13,228 nucleotides of DNA from an uncultured Rhodospirillales bacterium (GCA_937926175.1 CALANV010000052.1:1-13228), one strand, 5' to 3'. Shown: positions 5,964-12,595, counted from the stretch's first letter. The notes: generated from the sequence alone by a model not told the origin. A program made the numbers and translations.

Positions 5964-6668
5964 GTGGCCGTCATCATCGTCTTCATGGCCGTGATCGGCG
6001 GCATCGTCGCCTGGTGGCTGTCGCACCAGCGATTGACGTCGAAGCCCTGGCTGGAAGAGGGCGTGATCGGCGAGATTCCGGGAACGGGCGCATCGACCCT
6101 GCCGGCGGCGAAGATCGGATTGGGTGTGTTTCTGGCCGTCGTCGGCGCCCTGTTTGCGATCTTCACCAGCGCCTACTTCATGCGAATGCCGATGGCGGAA
6201 TGGCGGCCCGTGCCGGTGCCGGGGCTGCTTTGGTTCAACACGGGCGTGCTGGTCGCGAGCAGCATCGCGCTGCAATGGGCGGTCATCGCCGCGCGGCGGG
6301 GACGGATGGGGGACGTAAGATGGGGCCTGCTCGCCGGCGGCTTCACCGCGTCCGCGTTCGTCGCAGGCCAGCTCGCGGCATGGCAGCGGCTTGCCGATGC
6401 GGGCTATTTCGTGGCGGCCAATCCGGCCGACAGTTTCTTCTATCTCATCACCGGCATGCACGGGCTGCACGTGGTGGGCGGACTGGTGGCGCTCGGCCGG
6501 ACCGCCGCCAAGGCGTGGGACGACGTCGCAACGGACCGGGTGCGCGAGAGCGTGACGTTGTGCGCCACGTACTGGCACTTCCTGCTCGTCATCTGGCTTG
6601 CGCTCTTTGGCCTGCTGACGGGCTGGGGCGACGAATTCGCGGCAATCTGCCGTCAATGGCTGATCTGA
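5964..6668 (+). CDS. Subunit III-like membrane protein, first of two (234 aa)
   Basis: Member of the cytochrome oxidase subunit III/CyoC family, which supports the O2 and proton paths of subunit I. It starts at GTG 5964, with AAGGGG 8 bases upstream and 12 bp after the subunit I stop. It has an extra N-terminal helix (about 2-19), then helices at about 51-72, 89-110, 120-140, 157-178 and 199-219. Family marks are GMHGLHVVGGL (164-174) and YWHFLLVIW (203-211). It is divergent: the acidic residue of the first conserved helix (D50 in the next gene) aligns with V60 here, and the Asp of YWHFVD is replaced by Leu. Having two subunit III-like genes in one operon recalls coxO and coxP of the rhizobial coxMNOP cluster. 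A structural rather than functional copy is possible. Confidence 0.9.
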   Translation: MAVIIVFMAVIGGIVAWWLSHQRLTSKPWLEEGVIGEIPGTGASTLPAAKIGLGVFLAVVGALFAIFTSAYFMRMPMAEWRPVPVPGLLWFNTGVLVASSIALQWAVIAARRGRMGDVRWGLLAGGFTASAFVAGQLAAWQRLADAGYFVAANPADSFFYLITGMHGLHVVGGLVALGRTAAKAWDDVATDRVRESVTLCATYWHFLLVIWLALFGLLTGWGDEFAAICRQWLI

Positions 6669-6679
6669 CGGAGTCGAGC

Positions 6680-7402
6680 ATGGCCGAATCCGCTTTGACG
6701 AACACGGGTGCGACTCTCACGCCGCCGGCGGGCTGGCGGGGCCTCGTCGCCGACTGGGCTTCGGACCAGCGGGCGTTCAAGAACGTGTCCTGGGGGAAGG
6801 CGATGATGTGGATCTTCCTCCTCAGCGACACCTTCATCTTCAGCTGTTTCCTGCTCTCGTACATGACGGTGCGGATATCGACACCCGTGCCGTGGCCCAA
6901 CCCCAGCCAGGTCTTCGCGCTGCATATCGGCGGCACCGAGATTCCGCTGATCCTGATCGCGATCATGACCTTCGTTCTGATCAGCAGCAGCGGGACGATG
7001 GCGATGGCCGTCAACTTCGGCTATCGCCGCGACCGCGTCAGAACCGCGGCCCTGATGCTGGCGACCGCGGCGCTCGGCGCCACGTTCGTCGGCATGCAGA
7101 CGTTCGAGTGGACCAAGTTGATCATGGAGGGGGTCCGACCTTGGGGCAATCCGTGGGGGGCGCCGCAGTTCGGATCGTCGTTCTTCATGATCACGGGCTT
7201 TCACGGCACCCACGTCACGTTCGGCGTGATCTTCCTGATCATCATCGCGCGAAAGGTGCTGCGGGGAGATTTCGACCGTGCCGCGCGCGGCTTTTTCACC
7301 AGCCGCAAGGGGCGCTACGAGATCGTCGAGATCATGGGCCTCTACTGGCACTTCGTCGATCTCGTGTGGGTGTTCATCTTCGCGTTCTTCTATCTTTGGT
7401 AG
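6680..7402 (+). CDS. Cytochrome c oxidase subunit III, second copy (240 aa)
   Basis: Canonical-looking subunit III. The first family helix has LLSDTFIFSC, with D50 at the position of the conserved Glu or Asp, as in the quinol-oxidase CyoC branch. ITGFHGTHVTFG (171-182) and YWHFVDLVWVF (222-232) are the family signatures. Membrane helices lie at about 42-63, 88-110, 121-140, 167-189 and 219-239. An ATG at 6656 is also in frame, but it overlaps the preceding gene and lacks a ribosome binding site. The ATG at 6680 has CGGAG 6 bases upstream and sits 11 bp after the preceding stop, so it is preferred. It is followed 9 bp later by the subunit IV-like gene, so translation is probably coupled. Confidence 0.93.
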   Translation: MAESALTNTGATLTPPAGWRGLVADWASDQRAFKNVSWGKAMMWIFLLSDTFIFSCFLLSYMTVRISTPVPWPNPSQVFALHIGGTEIPLILIAIMTFVLISSSGTMAMAVNFGYRRDRVRTAALMLATAALGATFVGMQTFEWTKLIMEGVRPWGNPWGAPQFGSSFFMITGFHGTHVTFGVIFLIIIARKVLRGDFDRAARGFFTSRKGRYEIVEIMGLYWHFVDLVWVFIFAFFYLW

Positions 7403-7411
7403 GAGAAAGCC

Positions 7412-7783
7412 ATGCCGCACGCCGGAGCACATGCCGAAGCACAACGGCACCCGCAGGCGCGGGCCCACGTCGAAGGTCAACAGCACCCGATAAAACTTTA
7501 TCTCGTCGTCTGGGGCTGGCTGTTCGTCCTCAGCGCTTTCTCCTATCTCGTCGACTATTTCCACCTTCAGGGGTATCTCAGGTGGTTCCTGATCCTCCTG
7601 TTCATGATCCTGAAGGCGGGCCTGATCGTCGCCGTGTTCATGCACATGGCGTGGGAGCGGCTGGCCCTGGTCTACGCCATTCTGGTGCCGCCCGTCGCGG
7701 TGCTGGTGTTCGTCGCGATCATGGTGTTCGAATCGGACTACACACTCCTCACCCGGCTCCTGTTCTTCGGGACGGGATCCTAG
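7412..7783 (+). CDS. Prokaryotic cytochrome c oxidase subunit IV-like protein (123 aa)
   Basis: Short accessory oxidase subunit of the CyoD/caa3 subunit IV type, which stabilises subunits I and III rather than taking part in catalysis. Residues 1-26 are hydrophilic and rich in His (3, 7, 13, 19, 25), Ala and Gln. Three helices follow at about 29-48, 56-78 and 86-106, with the family-typical FMILKAGLIVAVFMHM (64-79). The Shine-Dalgarno TAGGAG overlaps the stop codon of subunit III, which points to translational coupling. It is the last gene of the operon. The His-rich tail could bind metal, but that is speculation. Confidence 0.9.
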   Translation: MPHAGAHAEAQRHPQARAHVEGQQHPIKLYLVVWGWLFVLSAFSYLVDYFHLQGYLRWFLILLFMILKAGLIVAVFMHMAWERLALVYAILVPPVAVLVFVAIMVFESDYTLLTRLLFFGTGS

Positions 7784-7804
7784 CGTCACCGCACTAGCGT
7801 CACC
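7781..7804. repeat. 10-bp direct repeat at the end of the cox operon
   Basis: TAGCGTCACC occurs at 7781-7790 and 7795-7804, with a period of 14 bp; the first copy includes the TAG stop of the subunit IV-like gene. It is probably a small slippage duplication. Confidence 0.7.
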
Positions 7805-7809
7805 ATAAA

Positions 7810-7842
7810 GGCCGGCGCAACCCCGTGCACGCTGCGCCGGCC
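7810..7842. terminator. Hairpin between convergent cox operon and DUF2189 gene
   Basis: GGCCGGCGCA (7810-7819) and TGCGCCGGCC (7833-7842) make a perfect 10-bp GC-rich stem with a 13-base loop. The location between convergent genes, 27 bp past the cox stop and 47 bp past the DUF2189 stop, suits a bidirectional terminator. No T-run follows, so it is not a textbook intrinsic terminator. Confidence 0.6.
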
Positions 7843-7888
7843 GCATCGTCGCGTACTGACGCGCGCATGCGCGCCGCGCCGGCGTCCG

Positions 7889-8707
7889 TCAGTAGACCGG
7901 AAGCTCCTCGTGGACGGCGCGTTCCACGACCTTGCGGTAGAGATGCCATGTCGAATGCCCGAGGACCGGCATCACGACGGCGAGGCCGACGAACAGCGGC
8001 AACGATCCGATCAGCAGCAGGGCGGCAACGATCAAGCCCCAGAGCGCCATCGTGACCGGGTTCTCGATCACGGCCCTGACGGATGTCTGAACGGCCATCG
8101 CCGCGCCGACGTCACGGTCGAGCAGCATGGGGAACGAGATGACGCTGATGCTCAGCACCACCACGGCAAAGACGAAGCCGAGCGCATTGCCCAGGACGAT
8201 CAGGGCGAGACCGCGGGGCGTGGTAAGGATCTCGTTGACGAACTGCGCATAGGATTGCGGTGCGAGGGGACCGAAGAGCCACTCGTAGAGCATCCGGGCC
8301 GTCGTCAGCCACACGAGGAAGATCACCATCAGCGTAATGCCGAGCGCCAGGATCGACGGGATCGACGGCGAGCGCAGCACGCCGAAGGCACGCAGCCATG
8401 AGGCCTCCTCGCCAAGCTCCCGCTGCCGGCTGATCTCATAGAGGCCGATCGCCGCGAAGGGACCGATCAGGGCGAAGCCCGAGGCGAGCGGATAGAGGAG
8501 GGGAAGGGCATTGCTGGTGAACGTCACGGCCCAGAGGCCGAGACCGAAGAGCGGATAGATCAGGCCGAGAAAGACAAGGTGCGACGGCTTCGCCAGGAAG
8601 TCGTCGACGCCCTTGACGAGAGCGTCCTTGAGGTCTGCTGGTCCGATCTTGCGCACGACGATCGGAGTCGTCGCGTCCGGGCCGGCGATCACATGGAAAT
8701 TCGCCAT
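7889..8707 (-). CDS. DUF2189 family integral membrane protein (272 aa)
   Basis: Predicted inner-membrane protein of unknown function (DUF2189, COG5473 type), common in Alphaproteobacteria and often near oxidase genes as I recall. Residues 1-40 are soluble (PIVVRKIGPADLKDAL). Hydrophobic segments follow at about 43-62, 68-91, 116-136, 166-194 and 219-250, the last long enough for two passes. The C-terminal HSTWHLYRKVVERAV (251-265) is the family-typical end. The frame is open to 8872, but the ATG at 8707 has a perfect AGGAGG 7 bases upstream and is chosen. It is convergent with the cox operon and same-strand with the hydrolase gene 305 bp upstream. No catalytic residues can be named. Confidence 0.87.
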   Translation of the reverse strand: MANFHVIAGPDATTPIVVRKIGPADLKDALVKGVDDFLAKPSHLVFLGLIYPLFGLGLWAVTFTSNALPLLYPLASGFALIGPFAAIGLYEISRQRELGEEASWLRAFGVLRSPSIPSILALGITLMVIFLVWLTTARMLYEWLFGPLAPQSYAQFVNEILTTPRGLALIVLGNALGFVFAVVVLSISVISFPMLLDRDVGAAMAVQTSVRAVIENPVTMALWGLIVAALLLIGSLPLFVGLAVVMPVLGHSTWHLYRKVVERAVHEELPVY

Positions 8708-9012
8708 GACCGTTCCTCCTGAACCGGGGTTCGGGCGGCCACGAGTCACGGTGACGCCATGCATAGTTCCGCTGGTCACGTGAAGCCGCGACCTGCACCC
8801 GGTGGATTTAACGCGTCCGGCATGACGGTAGTTTCCTTGGGGACGAGGTACGCCGATCGTCCCGGCGGCCAATTCAACCCGTCACGGGCACGTCGCGGTC
8901 ATGTGCGATCGCTCCCGGCCACCCAGCCTTCTTCGCGCCCCTGGGGCCTCAGGATCGGTGGGCCATCGAGGCCGTGCCGGGGATCGTCTGCGAACGAACG
9001 GTCCCGCAGGCT
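8708..9012. other. Leader region upstream of the DUF2189 gene
   Basis: This 305-bp gap holds two TCAC/GTGA dyads, GTCAC-G-GTGAC at 8745-8755 and TCACGTGA at 8776-8783, and an ECF-sigma-like pair, GAAAC (8831-8835) and CGTT (8810-8813) on the minus strand, 17 bases apart. No gene or RNA is recognised. Confidence 0.4.
8810..8835 (-). promoter_or_regulatory. Weak candidate EcfG-type promoter for the DUF2189 gene
   Basis: Read on the minus strand, GAAAC-N17-CGTT resembles the alphaproteobacterial general-stress promoter (GGAAC-N16/17-CGTT) with one mismatch in the -35 box. A leader of about 95 bases to the ATG at 8707 would follow. Short motifs like this occur by chance. Confidence 0.22.
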
Positions 9013-9882
9013 TCAGCGAATCTCCGGATACAGCTCGCCGCCGCGGCGGTCCTGCCATGTACGCACCGAGCCGCCCTGCTGGGCGTGCGCGATCGCGGCC
9101 ATGTCGAGATCGGCGGCGATAACCATGTCGAGGTTGATCTCGCCCTGAGCCAGCACGCCGCCCTGCGGAAACGGATAGTCGCACGGCGTCAGGATCGCGG
9201 CCTGACCGACGTTGGAGCGCAGGTTGTCGACGGTGGGCAGGCCGCCGACGGTGTGGGCCACGACGACGTAGACCTGATCCTCGATCGCGCGCGCATGCGC
9301 GGTGTAGCGGACCCGGAAGAAGCCGTGCCGGTCGTCGGTGCACGACGGCGTGAAGATGACCTTGGCGCCGCGGGCGCGCGCCTGGCGTGCGAGCTCCGGA
9401 AACTCGGTGTCGTAGCAGGTGAGCAGCGCCGCCTTGCCGAACGGCAGCTCGACGAGTTCCAGCGTCTCGCCCGGCGAGAGTCCCCAGGGGCCGGCCTCGG
9501 TCGGCGTCATGTGCAGTTTCTTCTGTACGTCGACGCGGCCATCGGGATGGAACAGGTGTGCGGCGTTGTAGAGCTTGTTGCCCTCGGCGACGACGATCGT
9601 GCCGGCGACGATGGCGATGTCGTAACGGCGCGCGAGCTCCTTGAACAATTCGACGTAGCGCGGCGCATAGGCGGCGAGATCGCGGACGGTGCCGGCTCTG
9701 CCGTTCACCGGAATCGACATGAGACTGCCGGTGCAGTATTCGGGCAGCACGACGCAACGTGCGTCGAACTCGGCCTTCGCGGTCGCGACATAGCCCGCCG
9801 CCTGTTCGGCCCATTCCTCGAAGCGTGCGACGGGCCGCAGATGAAACTGCACGGCGGCGACGCGGTAGAACGAAGTCTGCAT
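9013..9882 (-). CDS. Carbon-nitrogen hydrolase, nitrilase superfamily (289 aa)
   Basis: Cytoplasmic thiol hydrolase cleaving a C-N bond of an amide or nitrile; substrate unknown. The Glu-Lys-Cys triad is E48 (VVLPEYCTG), K122 (QKKLHMTPTE) and C156 (LLTCYDTEFPE), with E129 as the usual second Glu. The segment FTPSCTDDRHGFFRVRYTAHARAIEDQ and the end GSVRTWQDRRGGELY resemble, from memory, the hydrolase half of B. subtilis YhcX, but there is no N-terminal GNAT acetyltransferase domain, so this is a stand-alone version of full nitrilase length. The ATG at 9882 has GAGGAA 6 bases upstream; the open extension to 9960 has none. It lies 198 bp downstream of the enamidase-like gene on the same strand, so co-transcription is possible but not certain. 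Confidence 0.93.
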   Translation of the reverse strand: MQTSFYRVAAVQFHLRPVARFEEWAEQAAGYVATAKAEFDARCVVLPEYCTGSLMSIPVNGRAGTVRDLAAYAPRYVELFKELARRYDIAIVAGTIVVAEGNKLYNAAHLFHPDGRVDVQKKLHMTPTEAGPWGLSPGETLELVELPFGKAALLTCYDTEFPELARQARARGAKVIFTPSCTDDRHGFFRVRYTAHARAIEDQVYVVVAHTVGGLPTVDNLRSNVGQAAILTPCDYPFPQGGVLAQGEINLDMVIAADLDMAAIAHAQQGGSVRTWQDRRGGELYPEIR

Positions 9883-10019
9883 CGGCGGTTCCTCATCTGA
9901 CGTGTCGCGCAAATAGGTAGCCGTTTTCGCCGCCGGTTGGGAGGGCACCGTGCCGCCCATGTACCGATGCCATGGCGGACCACCAGCACACCGAGGTCAC
10001 GACGACGGACAGGCCGGCA

Positions 10020-10046
10020 CGCGCCGGGCCTTTTCGTCCCGGCGCG
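10020..10046 (-). terminator. Perfect 9-bp inverted repeat after the enamidase-like gene
   Basis: CGCGCCGGG (10020-10028) and CCCGGCGCG (10038-10046) with a 9-base loop, 34 bp past the stop of the minus-strand amidohydrolase gene. It could end or attenuate transcription before the hydrolase gene. No T-tract follows the stem on the minus strand. An overlapping bulged stem at 10012-10030 followed by TTTT would suit the plus strand, where no gene is present. Confidence 0.45.
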
Positions 10047-10080
10047 CCCGGTATCCTGACGGTTCGATGATCCGCGGCGG

Positions 10081-11274
10081 TCAGTGCACGATTTCGGGCA
10101 CGCGCTCGGCCGGCGGCGTGTTGCGGGAGCGGCCGATGCGCACGACGCCGTCGATGATGACCATGCCGATGCCGGGCAGGTCGCCCTTGCGCACCGAGTC
10201 GAGCAGGTCGCGGCCCGAGGAATGCTGCGCCTTGTCCATCAGCACGAAGTCCGCGGCCTTTCCTTCCTGGATGAGGCCGCAATCGAGCTGGCGGATCTTC
10301 GCCGTGTTGCCCGTGGCGAAGCAGAAGGCCTGTTCGGCCGGCGTATCGCCGAGCGAGGACAGCAGCGCAATCATCCGGAGGATGCCGAGCGGCTGCACGC
10401 CCGATCCTGCCGGCGAGTCGGTGCCGAGAATGACGCGGTGGAGCTGTCCCAGCTCTTTCGCGTAGCGGAGCGCGGTGAGACCGGCGAGCTCGTTGCCGTT
10501 GTGCACGATCTCGATCGCGCGCGTGCAGCTTTCGCACAGGCAGCGGATCTGATCGAGCGGCAATGCGGTATGGCCGCCATTGATGTGGCCGATGACGTCG
10601 GCATCGGCCTCGAGCACGACGTCCTTGTCGATATAGCCGGAGCCCGGCACGGACGGACCGCCGGTGTGGATGGTCGACTGGATGCCGTATTTGCGGGCCC
10701 AGGCGACCATGCGCTTCGCCTCGTCGCCGGCCTTCACGGAGCCGAGGCCGACCTCGCCCAGGAGCTTCACGCCGGCTTTCGCGAGTTCGGCGAAGTCCTC
10801 CTCGGTCATGCCTTTTTCGATGACCGGCGCACCGGCGATGACCTTGACGCCGCCGGGGCGGAATGCGTCGAACGCGCGCTGCGCGGTGATGGCGAGCGCC
10901 TTGAGGCCGACGATGTCCTTGGGGCGGCCGGGCAGATGCACCTCGCCGGCAGAGATCATGCAGGTCACGCCGCCGTTGAGGAACGAGTCGATCCAGCCGA
11001 GCTGGTTCTGGCGCGGCGTCCAGTCGCCGAAGACCGGATGTACGTGGCTGTCGATCAGGCCGGGCGAGAGCGCGCAGCCCTTGGCGTCGATCGTGACCTT
11101 CGCGTTCGACTGGTCGACGTCCTTGGACTTGCCGATCGCATGGATCCTGCCGTCGATCGCGACGATGGTGTCGGCATCGAGAATCGGCCGGTCGAGATCG
11201 CCCGACAACAACAGACCGATGTTCCGGATGACCAACTTGCCGCTGGGTCCGCCTGCAGGCGCGACGTCCGCCAT
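10081..11274 (-). CDS. Enamidase-like metal-dependent amidohydrolase (397 aa)
   Basis: Amidohydrolase-superfamily enzyme closest, from memory, to enamidase of nicotinate fermentation (EC 3.5.2.18), which opens 6-oxotetrahydronicotinate to 2-formylglutarate and ammonia. Shared stretches include IRNIG..LSGD, GGVT-MISAG..H.PGRPKD, ITEEDF-type (MTEEDFAEL), GEVGLG, HTGG.S.PGSG and the C-terminal SRNTPPA. The metal pattern is H77 and H79 (DSHVH), E174 in place of the usual carboxylated Lys, H203, H230 and D286 (LGTDSPAG). The usual N- and C-terminal beta-sandwich is present (TIVAIDGRI; KAADFVLMD). The ATG at 11274 has GGAGG 5 bases upstream; the GTG at 11289 in the same frame runs through that site and is rejected. 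No other nicotinate-pathway genes are in the window, so the real substrate may be another cyclic amide. Confidence 0.9.
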   Translation of the reverse strand: MADVAPAGGPSGKLVIRNIGLLLSGDLDRPILDADTIVAIDGRIHAIGKSKDVDQSNAKVTIDAKGCALSPGLIDSHVHPVFGDWTPRQNQLGWIDSFLNGGVTCMISAGEVHLPGRPKDIVGLKALAITAQRAFDAFRPGGVKVIAGAPVIEKGMTEEDFAELAKAGVKLLGEVGLGSVKAGDEAKRMVAWARKYGIQSTIHTGGPSVPGSGYIDKDVVLEADADVIGHINGGHTALPLDQIRCLCESCTRAIEIVHNGNELAGLTALRYAKELGQLHRVILGTDSPAGSGVQPLGILRMIALLSSLGDTPAEQAFCFATGNTAKIRQLDCGLIQEGKAADFVLMDKAQHSSGRDLLDSVRKGDLPGIGMVIIDGVVRIGRSRNTPPAERVPEIVH

Positions 11275-11649
11275 TACAACCTCCCCCACAAGTCACTCGT
11301 AACCGTGGGCCAACCTTCCGCGAAATTGGCGAGGCGATCAAGCCGCGGCATCCACCGCCACCCGCCTCCGCACTTGCACGCCTTCAAGTCATGGGCTTCA
11401 AGCCAGGGGCGGCGGATCACGCGGAATTCGAGGCGCGGCCGTTTTTCGTGTCGGCGACCCGGGTGACGTCGTCGGGGTGACGGTTCGTATCGACGGACGC
11501 CTCGAGAGGAAGGGCTTGGAGGCTTCAGGGCGCGCGGGACGGCAGGGCGGCTTCGCCCGACGGCCCGCCCCTTATCCGAGCCCGGCCGGACGCGGGCGAT
11601 TTCCCATCCGGCGGGGCCGGTCCTGCCGATCAGTGAAGGATGGTCAGTG
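11275..11649. other. Gene-free stretch between amidohydrolase and 74-aa gene
   Basis: 375 bp. It contains the leader of the amidohydrolase gene, the imperfect GC-rich dyad CCGGCC (11582-11587)/GGCCGG (11615-11620), and an 11-bp direct repeat at its right edge. ORFs here are short and arginine-rich with no ribosome binding sites. I see no RNA gene or clear promoter. Confidence 0.5.
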
Positions 11650-11660
11650 TCAGTGAAGGA
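11630..11660. repeat. 11-bp direct repeat at the end of the 74-aa gene
   Basis: TCAGTGAAGGA occurs at 11630-11640 and 11650-11660. The second copy contains the stop codon and last codons of the minus-strand 74-aa gene. It looks like a recent local duplication of the gene's 3' end. Confidence 0.7.
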
Positions 11661-11874
11661 CAGGCGGTGCCGGCGGCATCAGCGCGCGCGCGACCGTGCC
11701 GAGACCCGCTGCGTGCAGGGCTTCGACCAGCTCGCGGTCGGCATCGTCGCGCGCCATCGCCTCTTGCCAAGTGGCCGGAAGCAGCATTGCCTCGGGGTCC
11801 TCGAGGCGCTGCTCGATGAGTTCGGCCAGGCAATCGAGCGTCGTCGGCGAAAGGTCCGCAAGAGGAATCGACAT
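11650..11874 (-). CDS. Small acidic hypothetical protein (74 aa)
   Basis: I do not recognise a family. The chain has a predicted helical, acidic body: PTTLDCLAELIEQRLEDPEAM at about 10-30, then WQEAMARDDADRELVEALHAAGLG at 36-59, and a Pro/Ala tail. There is no signal peptide or membrane segment, so it should be cytoplasmic. The ATG at 11874 is preferred: AAGGAA lies 10 bases upstream, whereas the in-frame TTG at 11907 has nothing. Its position alone between the amidohydrolase and usg gives no functional hint. An AT-rich patch upstream, flanked by GTCCGTCG and CGACGGAC, may hold its promoter. The coherent amphipathic composition argues for a real gene. Confidence 0.55.
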   Translation of the reverse strand: MSIPLADLSPTTLDCLAELIEQRLEDPEAMLLPATWQEAMARDDADRELVEALHAAGLGTVARALMPPAPPVLH

Positions 11875-12179
11875 GTCGGGATATTCCTTGGCGTCGGTGG
11901 CGATCAATGTCCGTCGCCAATTTGCAGGGAAATATAGTAAACGGATTCTTAACGACGGACCTCTGTGCCGCCGTTCTTTGGGGGTAGTGCGCAGGATTCA
12001 CCGGAATTGGAGAGGGCTTACGTCGGCGCGGCGCTCGTGACAGACGGCGTATCCCGCTTGCGTTCAGGGCAGCGCCGATGGTGCGGACGCCGCAATTGCG
12101 GCCGAGCGTGATCAATTCCGGCCGGCCGCCGGCGATCCGTTGGGTTGGATCGCCATGCGGGGGCCGTGGAGAGGCGGAA
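11875..12179. other. Gene-free stretch between usg and 74-aa gene
   Basis: 305 bp. It holds an AT-rich, promoter-like patch (11919-11952, minus-strand TATATT at 11931-11936) bracketed by the inverted arms GTCCGTCG (11909-11916) and CGACGGAC (11953-11960), and the hairpin behind usg at 12131-12154. No further gene is supported. Confidence 0.5.
12131..12154 (-). terminator. Hairpin downstream of usg
   Basis: GGCGATCC (12131-12138) and GGATCGCC (12147-12154) form a perfect 8-bp stem with an 8-base loop, 25 bp past the usg stop. The position suits a terminator, but no T-run follows on the minus strand. Confidence 0.45.
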
Positions 12180-12443
12180 CTATTGCAAGGTGAACAGATG
12201 GGCGTGCGCGCGGACTTCGGCCGGCGTGATGATCGCCGTCTGGGCGATCCGCACGGTATGAAGCTTGCCTTCGATGTTGCGCTCCCAGAAGGAGAGGAAG
12301 CGTTTCAGCACCGGAAAATCGGGCGCGATGTCGAGTTCCTGCCAAACGAACGTCTGCAGGACGCCCGGGTGGTCCGGCATGTGGTAGATGATTTCGGCCG
12401 TCGTCAGACGGTAGTCCCGCAGCTGTAACGCAAGGTCAGGCAT
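12180..12443 (-). CDS. usg: Usg family protein (87 aa)
   Basis: Small conserved protein of unknown function in the Usg family, first noted as a reading frame ahead of trpF in the Caulobacter trpFBA operon. The family core is clear: LQLRDYRLTTAEIIYHMPDHPGVLQTFVWQ (6-35), then LDIAPDFPVLKRFLSFWERNIEGKLHTVRIA (37-67). Length is about that of the family. The ATG at 12443 is chosen because it begins the family homology and has GGAGG 10 bases upstream; the longer start at 12497 adds 18 low-complexity residues and passes through the operator-like dyad. No trp gene is next to it here; instead it is divergent from groESL. It is hydrophilic and probably cytoplasmic. Confidence 0.92.
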   Translation of the reverse strand: MPDLALQLRDYRLTTAEIIYHMPDHPGVLQTFVWQELDIAPDFPVLKRFLSFWERNIEGKLHTVRIAQTAIITPAEVRAHAHLFTLQ

Positions 12444-12460
12444 TAACGCAGTCCCTCCAT
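12443..12460 (-). other. Possible 5-codon leader ORF overlapping the usg start
   Basis: On the minus strand ATG GAG GGA CTG CGT TAA ends with TAATG, its stop overlapping the usg ATG. A GGAGG sits 2 bases ahead of its ATG, too close for efficient initiation, so this may be chance. If translated, it would couple to usg. Confidence 0.2.
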
Positions 12461-12478
12461 TTCCTCCTTCGCCGTTAC

Positions 12479-12493
12479 TGTCCGATTCGGACA
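12479..12493. promoter_or_regulatory. Perfect dyad, candidate operator of usg
   Basis: TGTCCGA-T-TCGGACA is a perfect 7-bp inverted repeat around one base. It lies just downstream of the candidate usg promoter, covering roughly the start of the transcript, where a repressor would act. I do not recognise the regulator. Confidence 0.45.
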
Positions 12494-12497
12494 ACAA

Positions 12498-12526
12498 ATT
12501 GTGCGCCCGATTATTCCCGATTCCAA
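12498..12526 (-). promoter_or_regulatory. Candidate sigma-70 promoter of usg
   Basis: Read on the minus strand, TTGGAA (12521-12526) and CACAAT (12498-12503) are spaced 17 bases, with 4 of 6 matches in each box, inside an AT-rich patch. The AATCGG motif occurs twice in the spacer region and again in the dyad that follows. Confidence 0.4.
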
Positions 12527-12595
12527 CATAAAAAGTAATAATATCAGTATGTTAGCAGCATGTGGCGGAGGCTGCTGCCAAGCCGCCGGCGATTG

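Noticed and set aside
4367..6655. Long plus-strand frame running into the second subunit III gene
   Set aside because: It is the out-of-frame reading of ctaD and the first subunit III gene; only the part from 6680 is real protein.
3948..6656. 902-codon open frame opposite subunit I
   Set aside because: It is antisense to ctaD and the first subunit III gene, full of His, Arg, Asp and Gln as expected for the complement of GC-rich membrane-protein codons, and matches no family.
11287..11289. GTG at 11289 as start of the amidohydrolase
   Set aside because: The codons after it contain the Shine-Dalgarno GGAGG for the ATG at 11274, which begins the conserved domain more sensibly.
12000..12115. 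Minus-strand segment VRTIGAALNASGIRR, like the C-terminus of a serine recombinase
   Set aside because: Only about 15 residues look similar, there is no catalytic domain, and the rest of the frame is noise overlapping the 74-aa gene.
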